Origin: Thysanoteuthis rhombus
Lineage: Eukaryota; Mollusca; Cephalopoda; Oegopsida; Thysanoteuthidae
Reading direction: 5' to 3'
Length of the DNA: 64,000 nucleotides
Assembly: GCA_963457665.1 (NCBI GenBank)
Contig: OY735219.1
Span: 40,285,977 to 40,349,976 of the forward strand
Shown here: positions 49,660-62,482 of the stretch, one piece after another
Layout: each line of letters starts with the position of its first letter
How positions within the stretch are numbered: the first letter of the stretch is position 1
The notes under the pieces: generated by a model
The model's database searches: none
What the model was told of the DNA's origin: nothing
What the model saw: the letters and a program-made list of their open reading frames with translations, nothing else
Position numbers and translations under genes: made by a program

Positions 49660-49817
49660 GAAATTCCATCATGTGCAGCGTTACTCATTCCTGCAAGCCC
49701 GGGATGCAGCAGACAGCTTGCTAGAAGATGATGATGACGACCCACCCCTTGACCCTAACCCTAACTTCAGCCATATAGAAATGACTGAAGAGCAAACGGA
49801 TGCTGTAGGAGGGGGAG
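49660..49817 (+). CDS. Internal exon: cytoplasmic tail of the unidentified membrane protein
   Basis: 158 bp between the acceptor tttttgtctgtag|G and the donor GGGGAG|gtagagta, entering in phase 2 and leaving in phase 1. Together with the last two bases of 26417-26522 it reads R, KFHHVQRYSFLQARD, AADSLLEDDDDDPPLDPNPN, FSHIEMTEEQTDAVGGGG. YSFL fits the YxxΦ sorting motif for AP adaptor complexes, and SLL beside five Asp resembles the acidic-dileucine signals of TGN/endosome cargo receptors. The reading frame stays open past the donor only as a T-rich, intron-like stretch. The stop codon and remaining tail lie in exons not found here. Function is inferred from motifs; no family was recognised. 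Confidence 0.75.
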
Positions 49818-50280
49818 GTAGAGTAACATTTCATTCCTTCTTCAATAACCAAAATCTTTACCAAAGAGAAAAAAAAGATTTTTTTATTTATCTTCCATTT
49901 TTTTTCCTTTTTGATATTTTTTTTTCTTTCCGCAATTTTTTCATTTTCTTCCGTTTTAGTAAGGGTCTCAATTCAGGTCTTCAAACTTTAGGGCTTGAAG
50001 TAATTGTTTCTCGCATAAGCACAGATTTACTTTTCACGCTATTAGAATTTATTTTTCAAAATGATAACCCCAATTATCATTAATGAGTTTTTCTGCTTAT
50101 CTATTTTTTGCTAAATTGTATTTCTCTTTGTGGCTTCTTCTTTTTCATTTTATTGTATTATGTCAGCCTCAACTCCTTTCTACTTGTTTGAGTCACGTAT
50201 CAAATCCCTCTTCATATTCAGCCGTCATTTCCTATTTTCATTGTATCTATTACCTATTCATATTCTTAGCAATCTCTCTA
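49818..50280. other. Intron downstream of exon 2, T-rich
   Basis: Polypyrimidine-rich sequence with open frames that are phenylalanine-rich artefacts. Confidence 0.55.
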
Positions 50281-50282
50281 TA

Positions 50283-50684
50283 CAGTGTCGCTCATAAATG
50301 TATACACCACTAAAACTTTTTTGAATGAAAGTTGGTTTCCTTCTAAACCAAGCATGGCAGGATTTTATTGTTTCAAGTGGAACATTACACGATCAGAATA
50401 GATATTATCAGATATTATTTATGACCAAACTCTACAGCATTGACAATCTGCTGCCAAAAATATGAATACATTGCAGTACAAAGATGAGAGACAACCCTAC
50501 AAAAAATATTTTTGGCAACAGAGTTCCTATGCTGTAGAGTTTGGTTATAAATAATACCTGATAATATCCATTTTGATTGTATTCCTCTAGAAATGATGAA
50601 AAAAGAAGAAAATCAAGTTTAGAAGAAAATCAAGTTTCCATTTCTTTTGAGTGGTAGGGGTGTATTCATTTATGGGTAACTCTG
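50283..50684. mobile_element. Foldback Tc1/mariner-type MITE
   Basis: 402 bp, ends CAGTGTCGCTCATAAATGTA and complement CAGAGTTACCCATAAATGAA, flanked by TA on both sides. The interior is also palindromic ('tatttatgaccaaactctac' against 'ctgtagagtttggttataaa'), so nearly the whole element can fold into one hairpin. No coding capacity. Confidence 0.85.
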
Positions 50685-50829
50685 TATCGATAAGTTTAAA
50701 TCTATTCATATCAGTATGAGTCAGTTCTAGCCACCTAATCAGTTGTACATCAATCTGTTGATATGATTATTTATTTGAGTGTTTGCCATCTATCTGTCAG
50801 ATACACAACCAAAGATGGTTTCTATTCAA

Positions 50830-51232
50830 AACAGTTCTGGTTAGTCACTCAATAGGGAGCGTCACATAACCAATTTCTTTTGGCAGTATGTTGTGTTGGG
50901 GTCGATCAACTAAAAGATTAAGGGATAAGTTACTTTTGTTGGGCAGTGTACACTGAAAAAGTTCAAATTTTGAAGAAACACTGCCAGACACAAATTGAGG
51001 GACAATTTAACATACATTCACATTGTAGATTGAACACTCCATCAAAATCCATCTTTGAGGGAAGTTTAAAAAAAAAAAAATTTGTAATTTTTATAGAGTA
51101 TAAATTCTTAGCCCTCTAGCTCCACTGGGGGCAGCCTGTATATGTGATATATATATAGCCAGACCAACTTAAAAACTGGAGAAACTTTGAAGAAACGTTG
51201 GTGGCTTTGATGATTGTGTTGGTTGAGGGTTT
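50830..51232 (+). repeat. GATCA repeat, near full-length copy
   Basis: From 'acagttctggttagtcactc' to 'ttggttgagggtttccaata'. Confidence 0.85.
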
Positions 51233-51239
51233 CCAATAA

Positions 51240-52140
51240 TGTTTCAAGATCATTCCAGAATGTTTCTATATGACGACTAGAAACAATAACTAATTAAACA
51301 TCTTCAAATGCTTTTTCTTTTGTCCTCTCTATTAATTGAATAGATAAATATGAAGAGACTATCTTTGCTATTAAATTTAATGAGTCAGTAGAATTCATTT
51401 TCATAAATTAAAGATGAGAACAGTTCCAACTCTGCATATTTTCTAGGTACATCCTTTTTACACGTCTATTCAATGTGCTTGAATGTACTTGAAATAGGCT
51501 GTTTTTGGCAGCAGTTAATTGCATCATTGAGCCAGCTTCAGTTTAGTTGGGATGGAATTAAACTAATAAAGAAATTGATGGTTGATATTGCAAGCAATGA
51601 AAATGAAAGAAATTTGTGTAAAAGAACCTACTCTTGGATCATTAGGAGCTGAATGGAGTTATCTCTGAAAGTGATCATTATTATTCACTTAATAAAGCAC
51701 TCTTGACTCATGGAAATAAATAGATACTATTGTAAATGTTTTTCTCTTTATAAGTCACTTGTTCAGACAATCTAGTAAAGTTGTTGGTTTCTTAATAAGG
51801 CTCTTGTATAAATATAATTGGCCAGAGTTTGCCTTGAAACAATATTTCAGACCCTTATTCATAGTCATTATATTTATTTTCTTGTAAAATCAGTGACACA
51901 CCAGGCAGTATGAAAAGCTACTACTATCAGTAATCCACTTGTCTCCACCAAGTTGGAAATTTCCATAATAAAGCCTGAACACTTCTTAGATTTAAACACC
52001 AACTACTTCAGACAAATCTACAATTCATGGGTCCTCAGGTGTAAGCCCAACACATGCTACTATTTATCAGTAGAATAGTTTATGAGAAATATATTTGTTC
52101 TTCACTTATCCATGTTAGTTTAAACATAGTTTGAGGTAAA
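51240..52140. other. Unassigned sequence
   Basis: Nothing recognisable. Confidence 0.45.
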
Positions 52141-52144
52141 AACT

Positions 52145-52775
52145 TAGTATGGTCATCTGGAGATCAGAATCAGAGACACAGAACTGAAGAAAGTAGATCA
52201 CTAGAACAACGAATCTCCATTAGAGCCTCAAAAGAAGAAGAAATCAAGCAAAGAATCACACTAGGGATGGCAAGCCTTTGGCAGAGCAAGCTCAACCTTC
52301 AAAAATAAGAAGATCCCATTTATCCTAAAAAGAAGGGTGAATAACCAATGCATCCTCCCAATAGTCACCTATGGAGCTGAAACATGGAACCTAATCAAGA
52401 GACAGATCTGCAAATTGAGAACTATGCAACATGCACATGAGAAATTATGCTAGGCCTCACATGAAGAGACCACAAGACAGCACAGTACATCCGGGAAAAG
52501 ACAGAAGTCAGGGACATCATAGAATCCATTATAAAGCTCAAATGGCAGTGGGCTGGCCATGTTGTGAGAATGGCGGACAACCGATGGACATCACGACTCA
52601 TGACAAGGATCCCCTGAGATCACATGCGGAACCGAGGCCGGCAGAATATTAGATGGAGAGATGAGCTAGACAAATTCAGAAAGTACTGGCTCCATGACGT
52701 CCATGATAGAGAAATGTGGTGAATCCTGTGGAAGGTCTACATCCAACAACGGATGTTGAAAAACTGATGGTAAAA
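52145..52775 (+). mobile_element. RTE-type LINE 3' end, longest sense copy
   Basis: Starts at 'ggtcatctggagatcagaat' and reads 'gaacaacgaatctccattag', 'cagagcaagctcaaccttca', 'atggagctgaaacatggaac', 'gggctggccatgttgtgaga', 'ggcggacaaccgatggacat' and 'gaggccggcagaatattaga', then ends in 'aacaacggatgttgaaaaac'. Frameshifted and stop-containing. Confidence 0.88.
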
Positions 52776-52777
52776 CA

Positions 52778-54080
52778 CTGCTATCAGTCTTTTTATAAAC
52801 TTTGTTTAATATACGGTAATACACAAGTGTCTTGATATCACCTACGCTTATCTTAAAAACAAATATTATGTACCTTTTATCAGCCAGTAGATACTGGATC
52901 AGGTGTCAGCCTGATGTTTCCAAGTTCCTCATCTATTTATAATGAGCACAGGTTACATAGTTCAGTAGGAGAATGTGCAACTGAAGTTATCTTTAGTTGA
53001 CCATTCCCTCTCCACGCTGAACTTAAAAATATTCACATTCTCTGTGGTGACCATGGTTTTGCTCATACAGTTCCAGTTTGCTGTCACTCTCACAGGGAAA
53101 TACTGTTTCCTTCCACTAACTTCCAGTTGTGATTGGAGTCTGTATCTGTGGCTTCTAGAGTGTGTGTTTGTTGAGAGATTCAGCATCTGCTTGTTTGGGT
53201 GAATAGGGCAATAATGTAAACTATTGACTAGATGTTGAATGGTCGAGATGCAAAAATTGATGAAAAATTTGAAGAAGTAATAAAGATTTAATATAGTGAT
53301 ATTTTAAAGTCTAAGGAAGATATTTATCCTTTTTGTCCAATAGTAACACTGCCACTGATTCAGAAATGAATCCTTGAGACAAATTTTCCTGCGACAAATT
53401 TTTTGAAAACCCGGTAACAATATTTGAGCAATGAATTACAAGTATGATTCTTGATCTTCAAATGTACAACCACTTTCATGTTCTTCCAGAAACTTCAGGA
53501 CGTAGACGTTAGTTTTTATATCCAGAATCTTAATAATTTATATTGCTGTCAGGTTCCCAAATACAAACTAATTATAGTTGATGTCACCTCTTGACCTATT
53601 CTTTGTTATCCTAATTGGTTTTGGAAGAAATTAGAAACTAATTTCAGTGCTTAATGAGTTTCTGCTTACATCACAACGCTTTGTGTTAATCTGTATAGAA
53701 TCTTCTAATTACAAAATTTGCCTTATCATAAATAAAAGATGATCTCCTTGTGAATGTATATTCATTCCTCGGTGTTTCAACTCCAAAACAGAAAATGCTA
53801 AAAAAAACAACATTTTGGTTGATAGATGTTTTAGTCATTATTTTAATATCCTTATTTTCAATTAGAATAATTTGGGGAATTTTAATCTTGGGTTTTAGCA
53901 GTTCCTGAAGCAGAGCATTAGATACATATTGTCTTGTGTGATGCATACATTATACGAGACAAATTATACACAATGAGGATTTCTTTAACATAAATATCAG
54001 CAACTCTGTTTGTCTCTTTAGAAATTGATTTTGAATAAGTTTTATAATCCAGCAGAGCATACACAATCATTCAGTATATA
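52778..54080. other. Unassigned sequence
   Basis: Overlapping open frames on both strands at 52962-53202 (74-75 codons each) have no known motif. The rest is AT-rich. Confidence 0.4.
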
Positions 54081-54596
<516 letters not shown>

Positions 54597-54599
54597 CTA

Positions 54600-55575
54600 G
54601 AATGTGTGTAGGTCGAAACTATTCATTCATGATGATTGCATATATGTTCTCATGATGAAAGTAAGAAACTAACATTTACCCAGTTAGTTCGCTATAAATA
54701 TCAAGATAATTTCCAATATCATCACCAACTTGATTAGCTAATTTAATTAGGTGCATATTTAACATGCTATTTAAGTAAAGTGATAAATTAATTAATCAAA
54801 GATATGCAACCTGCTGGTTTTGAACTATTCCCTTACAAGTATCTTCCTGCTTTTTACCTGTGATTGCCAGAGATAAGAGTAATATCTATTCTTGCACTTT
54901 TAATTAAATAAAGAAAAAACTCATTCATTTGCGTGTTCACTGATAACATTTCATCTCCAGTTACCCATAACAATGTCAGTCATTTTCTCTATTTTTGCTG
55001 GTGTAGCTTACAAAAGTTTATAAGCAGAGATTGCAGTAGTCTGCAGAAATAAATCCTGTTTTTTTTTCAAGTTAGCTGCCGAAAGTGTTCAAGGTATTTC
55101 TGCTTCTTTCTTACAACAAAGAAACCTAGCTGTTAGTCGAAGATCTATAAACACTTTGATGTAAAAAAAGAAACACTTCAACTGATTTCTTACTTAAGAG
55201 ATGATGGCGAAAGACTAGTACTAATACAAACAATCCACTACCCGCCTCCACAAAAGACCCAGTAACTCTCTCTCTCTCTCTCTCAGAGCAGGATGTGCCT
55301 ACTTCATTGCTTCAAGGAACAAGGAACCCAGCATTTTACAAAAGTGTGCATAGAAAAGAGGAATTTTTTCTCTGCACATTATCATTCATGCATCTCTCAC
55401 TGGCACTGGAAGCTCATGTTTTTCTGAATTTTCAAAAGAAATTTTTATGTACTTTTATTGAAACATTTTATCAGAAAAGAGTTCATTTCTTTCCTTATCT
55501 GGATACCTGATAAAACAAATACTTGTGATTTTCTCCTACTGAACCAAAATTTACTTGCCTTTTTCTTAAATCTCT
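54600..55575. other. Unassigned sequence
   Basis: Holds a short (TC)n at 55268-55285. No exon or element recognised. Confidence 0.45.
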
Positions 55576-55579
55576 TATA

Positions 55580-55860
55580 TAACCTTTACTGTAAGTGCCA
55601 AATTAAGTGGGATACTGAGTGAGCAAAAATGAGAGGCCCCAAATATTTAGAAGGCCCCCAAAATTAGTTACCAGAAAAAATTGCCATGCAAAATTTTTGT
55701 AAATATACAATGTAACAATGATAACTGTGTGGATGAAATTCAATATAATTTCAATTCAATTTGATAGAATTTCTTGTTTACTTACACTAATAATCATTTT
55801 AATGGGTGGGCCCCACTTTGAATTACAGCCAGGGCCCCCATGCAACATTAACCTACCTCT
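55580..55860. repeat. GC-richer repeat with 'ggccccc' blocks
   Basis: Blocks 'atgagaggccccaaatattt', 'gaaggcccccaaaatta', 'gggtgggccccactttgaat' and 'ccagggcccccatgcaacat' suggest a decayed DNA transposon similar in composition to the insert end at 36310. Ends not defined. Confidence 0.35.
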
Positions 55861-55989
55861 GTTTACTGTGAAAAAACAGACAGTATGATTACATGTTGTG
55901 AGAACTTGTGCAAAAAAAAAAAACACCCAGAGATAGAAGATTGTTCAATACACATATAATAGTAATGATAACAGCTATAAATACTACAG

Positions 55990-56330
55990 GGTGGATGAAA
56001 ATTGGATATTGATAATAACTCAACTATTTAATAGTTTATTGTAGTCAAACTAGTTTTACTTTGGACCATTCAATGGTAGAATTGACCTGCTTGGTTAAAA
56101 TTCAATGCAAGCACTGGCATTGTCCACCCATCACTGTATGGCTTCAATAGACCTTTACAGGAAGTCCAGCTGTATGTCAGCCAAAACATGACAAATGCAC
56201 TCTTCCAGTTGATCCAGAGTTTGTGGTTTGGTGCGGTACATATCTTCCTTTACCAGACCCCTACAGAAAAAAGTTAGAGGACATAGGCTCGTTGCACGCT
56301 ATTCATTCTTACCACCCGCCGTACTAGTAT
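55990..56330 (-). pseudogene. Tc1/mariner-superfamily transposase C-terminal remnant
   Basis: The minus strand reads 'LVKEDMYRTKPQTLDQLEEC', 'ICHVLADIQLDFL', then 'IEAIQ*WVDNASACIE'. This follows the family pattern ..LKDRVYRTKPQTLDELK..I...I..IP...L......R...CI. . The 'actacagggtggatgaaaa' outer end would be its inverted terminus. Only the C-terminus remains. Confidence 0.7.
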
Positions 56331-56679
56331 CATTACTACTACCATGAGCACTATCATCATCATTTTCATACGATTAAAGTTACTACAAAAAGCATACTCG
56401 TAAGTGATCAGTATTTGATTAACAAAAAAAAATGTGTGTATTTTTATGTTGGTTTTTTATCTCTATTCACATCATCCTCAAGATCATTCACTTTCTTAAA
56501 TATCATTAACCACTTGATACCTATCCTAATGTGGCCGCAATAAAGTTTCTTAAGCTTATATTGTATTGAATGAAAAATGAATTCAAAAGATTTACCTGAA
56601 ATCAAAACAGAGGAAACTTTGATCAGTAGTTATTCCCCTTGTTCTTAACATCTGAATCTTTCTATGTGCAACTAAGAAT

Positions 56680-56990
56680 TAGTTAATTGAAAATAGGGAA
56701 AAGGGATGATCAGTGAATAAGTTACTTCTCTCACCTTTTGATTGACTAATCGATTTTTAAAGCCTGATTTTCAAAGAACGAGTGTGAATGCTGCCAGACG
56801 CAAACTGAGGAATCAATTTAGAATAAATTTACCTAGCAAATTGACTCCCCCCCACACACACTCTAAAAACTTATTTAGGCGGAGAATTTTCTAAAAACAC
56901 ATGATACATACATACATAGTGAGCCAGCCAGCCAGACCAACTTAAAAACTGAGGACACTTTTGTTCACAATTTTGGTTGATGGTTTTTTA
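56680..56990 (+). repeat. GATCA repeat, 5'-truncated
   Basis: From 'agttaattgaaaatagggaa' through 'gtgaatgctgccagacgcaa' to 'cacaattttggttgatggtt'. Confidence 0.82.
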
Positions 56991-56994
56991 TTTA

Positions 56995-57985
56995 CAAATT
57001 TGTTGGACTTATTATCTCCTCCAACTTCTGCTCTTTAGAATTATCTAAATTTAGATATAGAATATCTAGAAAAAGAAAGACCGAAGAGAAATAATCATAA
57101 TACCTTGGAGCTGTAGTTTTGTGTGACAGACTGAAAATTAATATGCATAATAATTATTGCAAGCTGCTTCTCACACCTTCCAAACATACATCTGTCGAAT
57201 TGGCACTTCCCTGGTATGAAATAATTCTACCTCATAAATTGTTAGATAGATCACCATTCTAAGCAAACCATGATTAACTGTCCAAAACATTCCATCTTAT
57301 ATAAGAGGTTTCTTGAACAAAAACATCCATTTTTAAAAACCTGCCCCTGAATATGATACACACCAAAGTATACCCCTGTCGACCAAATGCTGTCATATAA
57401 TGAGGATTTACCAAAGATGCATCGTTCATAATTTGCGTCAAGTCACAATTGTCAGTCATGTTGTCTAGTATCTAGAACCAGCGCTGGGAATGACAGAAAG
57501 ACTGGTTTAAATCCTAATATCAGAGTTCAGTGTTCTGAAAGCATATGAAAAAATAGTGAGAGCCGAGGCTTCATTTAACAAGTGGGCACACACACACGAA
57601 CACAAACTCTAGACGGATGTCTGCCTGTCTAGTAAAAGCAAACATATTCCTTATATGTAAAACAATGAAAACTTTCTGAGAGTTCATGCTGATAATATAA
57701 ACAGATAAAGGACTTAATATTTTTTTTTATCGCTGTTGTTCAAAGATATTCACTTCATTCCTCTGGTCTTCAGCAACTATCATCAATATTCCTCTTCTTA
57801 TAACATTTCTTCTCCAATCATTCTTATTGCTGGTTTCTTAAAGGCCCCCAGTTTATACTCTATATTGTTGTGTAGCAGTGTTATGTATGGATAATATAAA
57901 ATCAACCAGTGAAAGTGAATAAATATTTTAGTAGTATTTTTCAGATGGACTAAGTCAGATAACCTTTCTACTGAAGTAAATGATA
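56995..57985. other. Unassigned sequence
   Basis: Nothing recognisable. Confidence 0.45.
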
Positions 57986-57988
57986 CGA

Positions 57989-58478
57989 AAACAGGTCGGG
58001 TTAGTCACTCAATAGAAATCGTCATGTGACCAATATCTTTTGGCAGCATGCCATGTTGGGGGTGATCAATCAAAAAATTGAAAAATTGGGAAAATCAATG
58101 AATAAGTTACTTCTGTTGTGATTTGTTATGCAATTATCACTAAAATGCCATGCTAGGGATGATTAATTAAAAAAGTCAAAAAAGGATGATCGATGAATGA
58201 GATACTTCTTTTTGTTGGGCAGGTATAAATAGAAGATCTGAATTATCAGAAAACAAGTCTGAATACCACCGGACACAAACTTAGGGACCAATTTATTATA
58301 AACTTATATTGAAAATTGAACCCCCACTAAAAACCCATCATGGGGAGAATTTAAAAAAACAAAAATACTTTTTTTAGTCATAAAGAAGAATATATGTTGG
58401 AAATTTCTGCTCTCTCGCTCCATTGGCGAGGCATGTACATATGAAAAATACATAGCCAGCCGGAGAGATAGACAGCCA
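57989..58478 (+). repeat. GATCA repeat with internal ~100-bp duplication
   Basis: The TGATCA block occurs twice: 'gcatgccatgttgggggtga' at about 58046 and 'aatgccatgctagggatgat' at about 58145, each followed by a 'gatcRatgaatRag' motif. The 3' end stops after 'catagccagccggagaga'. Confidence 0.85.
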
Positions 58479-58479
58479 G

Positions 58480-59620
58480 ATGGTTGCAAATGAGTGATTA
58501 CATGACCACTGGTTGTCTGGCAAAAATCAGTGCATCACCAATGGAATCACCTGTGTTACAATCATTGCTGTGAATGGGTTGGTTCAATTAGAATAACTGG
58601 CACTATTTCTCTTTTGGTTTGCTGCACTACTGAAAAAAGTAGACTGTCTTTTTATACAGATTGTGCTCCTGAGAAAGGCTGTAAAATGGGACTTCTGAAA
58701 TATTGTTGTTTTACCAAAAGCTACAAAAAGAATGAGTCCAATCATTAAAAAAACTTAAGCAATGATAATGACTGATGTCAAAATTACAGGAGGCAGCTAA
58801 ATCTTATTTCAACAATTCATGTATAATTTCTTTAGTCATATTTATCTATTATACTCTGACATTCACATCAGGAAGCTGCTGAAATATTATTGTACAAGTA
58901 AGAATGATGATGTTAACACAATCGCAGTAGATAACTACTGCTACATTGGCTGCAGAAAGTTTGCTGACTTATATCCGGAAAGTCATTTAAATTATTACTT
59001 GAACTGTAACCATATGATGATTGAAGGAATTTCTCGAATAACAAACTTTCCAAAAAAGAAAAAAATCTTTTGATTATTTATCATGAATCAAACCAATCCT
59101 ACTTCTATCAATTTTATAGATGATTCGCTACACATTTTAACTTTGAAAATATTCAAGATTGTCAGTGATTACACACCACTTCAGAAGAAGGTTTTGTTTT
59201 TTTTTTAAAGCTAACATTATGTGATTTTTTTTTCCTTCTTACAAGTATTTTCCAAAGGAACATAACTTCCTCCAAACTCTATTGACTGAAGCGAAGCAAT
59301 TAGATAAAGTGTGTATGGGGGAAGGGGATCAAAATATCTTTTATTTTCAATACACCAATACATCTGTTTTATCCCCCTTTTTTTTTTTTTTTGGTCTTCT
59401 CTGGTGCTGTTGAACTTGTTTATGAACCCTCAGACAAAATTGTCCTCCATCTTTGTATTTATTTGTTTGCATCCGTATGCCCACCTTCTTCCTGCATTAC
59501 TGCTTTGACATGATCTGTATGTGTTGCTATAGATCGATTGTTTTTATTCATGGTTACTTTTGAAGTAAAAGTTTCGATCAATAAACATTTATATATATTG
59601 AGATAAATATATATGCATGA
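58480..59620. other. Unassigned sequence with two odd open frames
   Basis: Frames at 58530-58748 (cysteine-rich: VCCTTEKSR.., TDCAPEKGCKMGLLKYCCF) and 58819-59073 (tyrosine/cysteine-rich) have less biased composition than their surroundings. They lack splice context, known motifs and neighbouring coding signal, so they are not called genes. Confidence 0.25.
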
Positions 59621-59622
59621 AT

Positions 59623-59723
<101 letters not shown>

Positions 59724-59974
59724 CACACACACTCACATACATACATACATATTTGGAAATAAATTGACAGATATAAGCATGTATTTTTTAATGTTTTAAA
59801 ATATAAAGCATGAAAATGTTTTATAGAAATTTCTTTTTAGGATTTTGACATATGTTAAATGTTTATTTTCTAAATGTTTTCAGAACTATCATATTCAATG
59901 GCATACAATAGATAATTGATGCTCATGCTGCTTGAGATGGATATGACAATAATCCAAGCCCTCAAATGAATCAA

Positions 59975-60400
59975 TATTAGCTGTACAAAAAAGGAGAATT
60001 ATCTCTCTATCTTGAATGAAAACCTGGAATTGTTGGCGAGGCCATTGGGATTACAACATCATTGGACCTTCATGTTGGACAATGATCCAAAGCACACCTC
60101 AAATCTAATAAAAATTGGTTAAAAGATAATGATTGATGTTCTTCCATGGCTGGCTCAAAGTCCCGACTTCACTCCTACAAAAACCTATGCTGAGAAAAAA
60201 AGTAAATAACAAAAGATCATTTAATCATGATATTGGTTCAAGAGAAGACAAGGCAGAGGATACAAGACAAACAGATGTTTATGAAAGTAGTGAACAAAGA
60301 GCTTCAGATGATAAACAGAGAGATGGAGGCCAATATGACAGGGATAGAAGTCTATGCTTCACAGACAATAATTTAGCAAGCTCTCAATAGAAGTGGTTTG
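59975..60400 (+). pseudogene. Tc1-like transposase remnant, copy 1 (C-terminal half)
   Basis: Reads 'HHWTFMLDNDPKHTSNLIKN' (family WTFQQDNDPKHTSK, second catalytic Asp), a frameshift, then 'VLPWLAQSPDFTPT' (family VLPWPAQSPDLNPIENLW), so the Glu/Asp third residue is lost. Followed by a charged C-terminal remnant. Confidence 0.8.
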
Positions 60401-60439
60401 AAGGTGTTCTGTCCTCAAAATATGCTATTTTTGAACACT

Positions 60440-61090
60440 TAGAAACTCATTTGAAGTTTGTAAGGGACTTTCAGACATAGTGTGTATGTTTTGACACTTT
60501 ATTCTGTCGTCTAACAAAACAAAGATCAAGTTATTTGATCATAACGATAAGAAAATGACATGGAGGGGAGGCAAGGCTTACAATCTGAAGAATACTATCC
60601 ATACCATTGAACATGGTATAGGTAGCATCATTCCTCAGGGTGGTTTTTTCTGCTGTAAGCACAGGGAAAGTGGTTCAAATAGTAGGAAGCAATTAAAAAG
60701 GAGAACTGTCTTTACACTGTGAATGAAAAATGGAAATTGTCTGCTAGTTCATTGGGATTAGGACATCGTTGAACCTTCACGTAGGACAATGATCCAAAGA
60801 GCAGCTCACTTCTAATAGAGAACTGGTTAAAAGATGATAATTGATGCTCTTCCATTGCTGGCTCAAAGTCCTGAGTTAAATCCTATAAAAGATTTATCAT
60901 GGGAGAAAAGCAAATACGAAAAGATCATTTAATTATGAAATCGGTACCATGGAAGACACAAAAGGGTACTACAGGGAGAGGATACGAGACAAACAGATGA
61001 TGACCAGTGCAATGGAAGCCTATATGGCAGTTATAGAAGACCAATGGGTACCTCAAAGTCTTGAATCGAATCCTATGGAAACTAAAGTAA
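60440..61090 (+). pseudogene. Tc1-like transposase remnant, copy 2
   Basis: Longer than copy 1. It reads 'HLKFVRDF', 'KTKIKLFDHNDKKMTW', 'GGKAYNLKNTIHTIEHGIGS' (family: ETKIELFG.ND..VW, KPKNTIPTVKHGGGS), then 'LG..HR*TFT*DNDPKS', 'ALPLLAQSPELNPI' and the C-terminal 'KGYYRERIRDKQMM' region. Stops and frameshifts throughout. Confidence 0.8.
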
Positions 61091-61099
61091 AGCATACAT

Positions 61100-61377
61100 G
61101 CAAAAAGATTATCTAATTTGTGGCCATAAGATAAAAGGGCGATCGAAGAATAGGCTCAAGTTCCTTCTGATTTGTGCCGAAAGCCCATTGAAAACCATGC
61201 TCACAAATTGAAAGTAGTTATTAGCCAGAAGGATACCCTATTGATTATTAGTCGTCAAATACTGTGTTGTTTTGCTCAAACACATAACCAAAAATCATAC
61301 ATGTAGACATGAATTTTAGTGAGAAATTCAATAAAAAGCTATTTTCTAAGAATGGTGCCAATAAATGTGCATGCGAC

Positions 61378-61380
<3 letters not shown>
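61100..61380. other. Unassigned sequence
   Basis: Nothing recognisable; it may include the decayed right end of the second Tc1 copy. Confidence 0.4.

Positions 61381-61381
<1 letters not shown>

Positions 61382-61432
<51 letters not shown>
61382..61432. repeat. (TA)n microsatellite
   Basis: Pure TA array. Confidence 0.97.
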
Positions 61433-61434
<2 letters not shown>

Positions 61435-62025
61435 TACATGACAGATAGTTTTTGTCGATTCAACTTTTCTAATAATTTTTCTTGTTGGCAAATTAGTTGT
61501 TTTTCACCAAGCTGCGAGAATGAAGGAACTATCTGAAGTAAATACAGTTCAAGCACTTTGACTGTCATTGGACAGTTCATTCATCCTTATAACCCAGTGA
61601 AAAAACAATCTATCAGCAAACAAGAAGAATTACGAAGAAGGTGAATCGATAAAAAGTATCCATCATGTTTAATGAAATTTGCTTGAAAGAAAAATTGCTG
61701 CTAAAATTCAGAAGGTGTCTACTATATAATCATAAGTACGTAAATACATGTATATACATGTGTTGGTATGTATATCAAACATATAATCGTGTTTATATAT
61801 TTATGCATATATTTCATTTGCTGATCTGTTTATGTTTATATGTACAATGATTCATTGATTATTGATTCTCCATAGACTTTTCTGTTGATGTTAAAGTTGA
61901 ACAATATCTAACATGTTATGCGATATTAGATATCAGCATGTGAAGATAATGATCTATGAAAGCATGAATATTAATTAAGAGTTGATAAACATTGCTCTTT
62001 TCTTGGAACCGAAGATTAGGATTCA
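61435..62025. other. Unassigned sequence
   Basis: Degenerate TATG-rich patch at 61735-61810; otherwise nothing recognisable. Confidence 0.45.
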
Positions 62026-62029
62026 TTAG

Positions 62030-62285
62030 GAACCGTCATCAAAACAGTCAACGTAGGTATCTTCAGTTTTCAACTTGGTCAGGCTGGCTGGCTGGCTGGC
62101 TATATATACATGTATGCATCATGTGTTCAGGCTGTAGCAATGATGTCAAAGGGCTGAAAATTTGAACATCTACTATTTATTATACGTAGAAAAAAATGTT
62201 TTGGGTTTATTTTTTTTTCCAATCTATCTCAAAAAGTGTTCTAGTAAGTACAATGTAAATTTATGCTAGATTGGTCTCTCATTTC
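62030..62285 (-). repeat. GATCA repeat, 3' half
   Basis: Complement of the family 3' half: 'aacagtcaacgtaggtatct', 'ggctggctggctggctatat', 'gggctgaaaatttgaacatc', 'tgtaaatttatgctagattg'. Confidence 0.8.
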
Positions 62286-62482
62286 GTTGAGAATAGAAGG
62301 AATAGTTTGAATAGAATAAAAGCCACGGTTTTGAATTCTGAGCTTTATTTGGGCAAGAATTTGCAATCTTCATGTCAATGATGTAATGTGCTTTAATTCA
62401 TTTTGGTTTGATGTTTGTAGAAAAATAATTTTTTTCTATTAAAGTTTAATCATAATTAGTGATTTAAATACCCTACAGAGAG

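Noticed and set aside
49673..50083. A 136-codon gene starting at an internal Met
   Set aside because: Only the first ~50 residues look like protein. The rest is T-rich intron past a good donor site at 49818, so this is an exon read into its intron.
58530..59073. Cysteine-rich small secreted protein
   Set aside because: No signal peptide, no splice context, no recognisable cysteine spacing of a known family, and the second frame is separate and unrelated.
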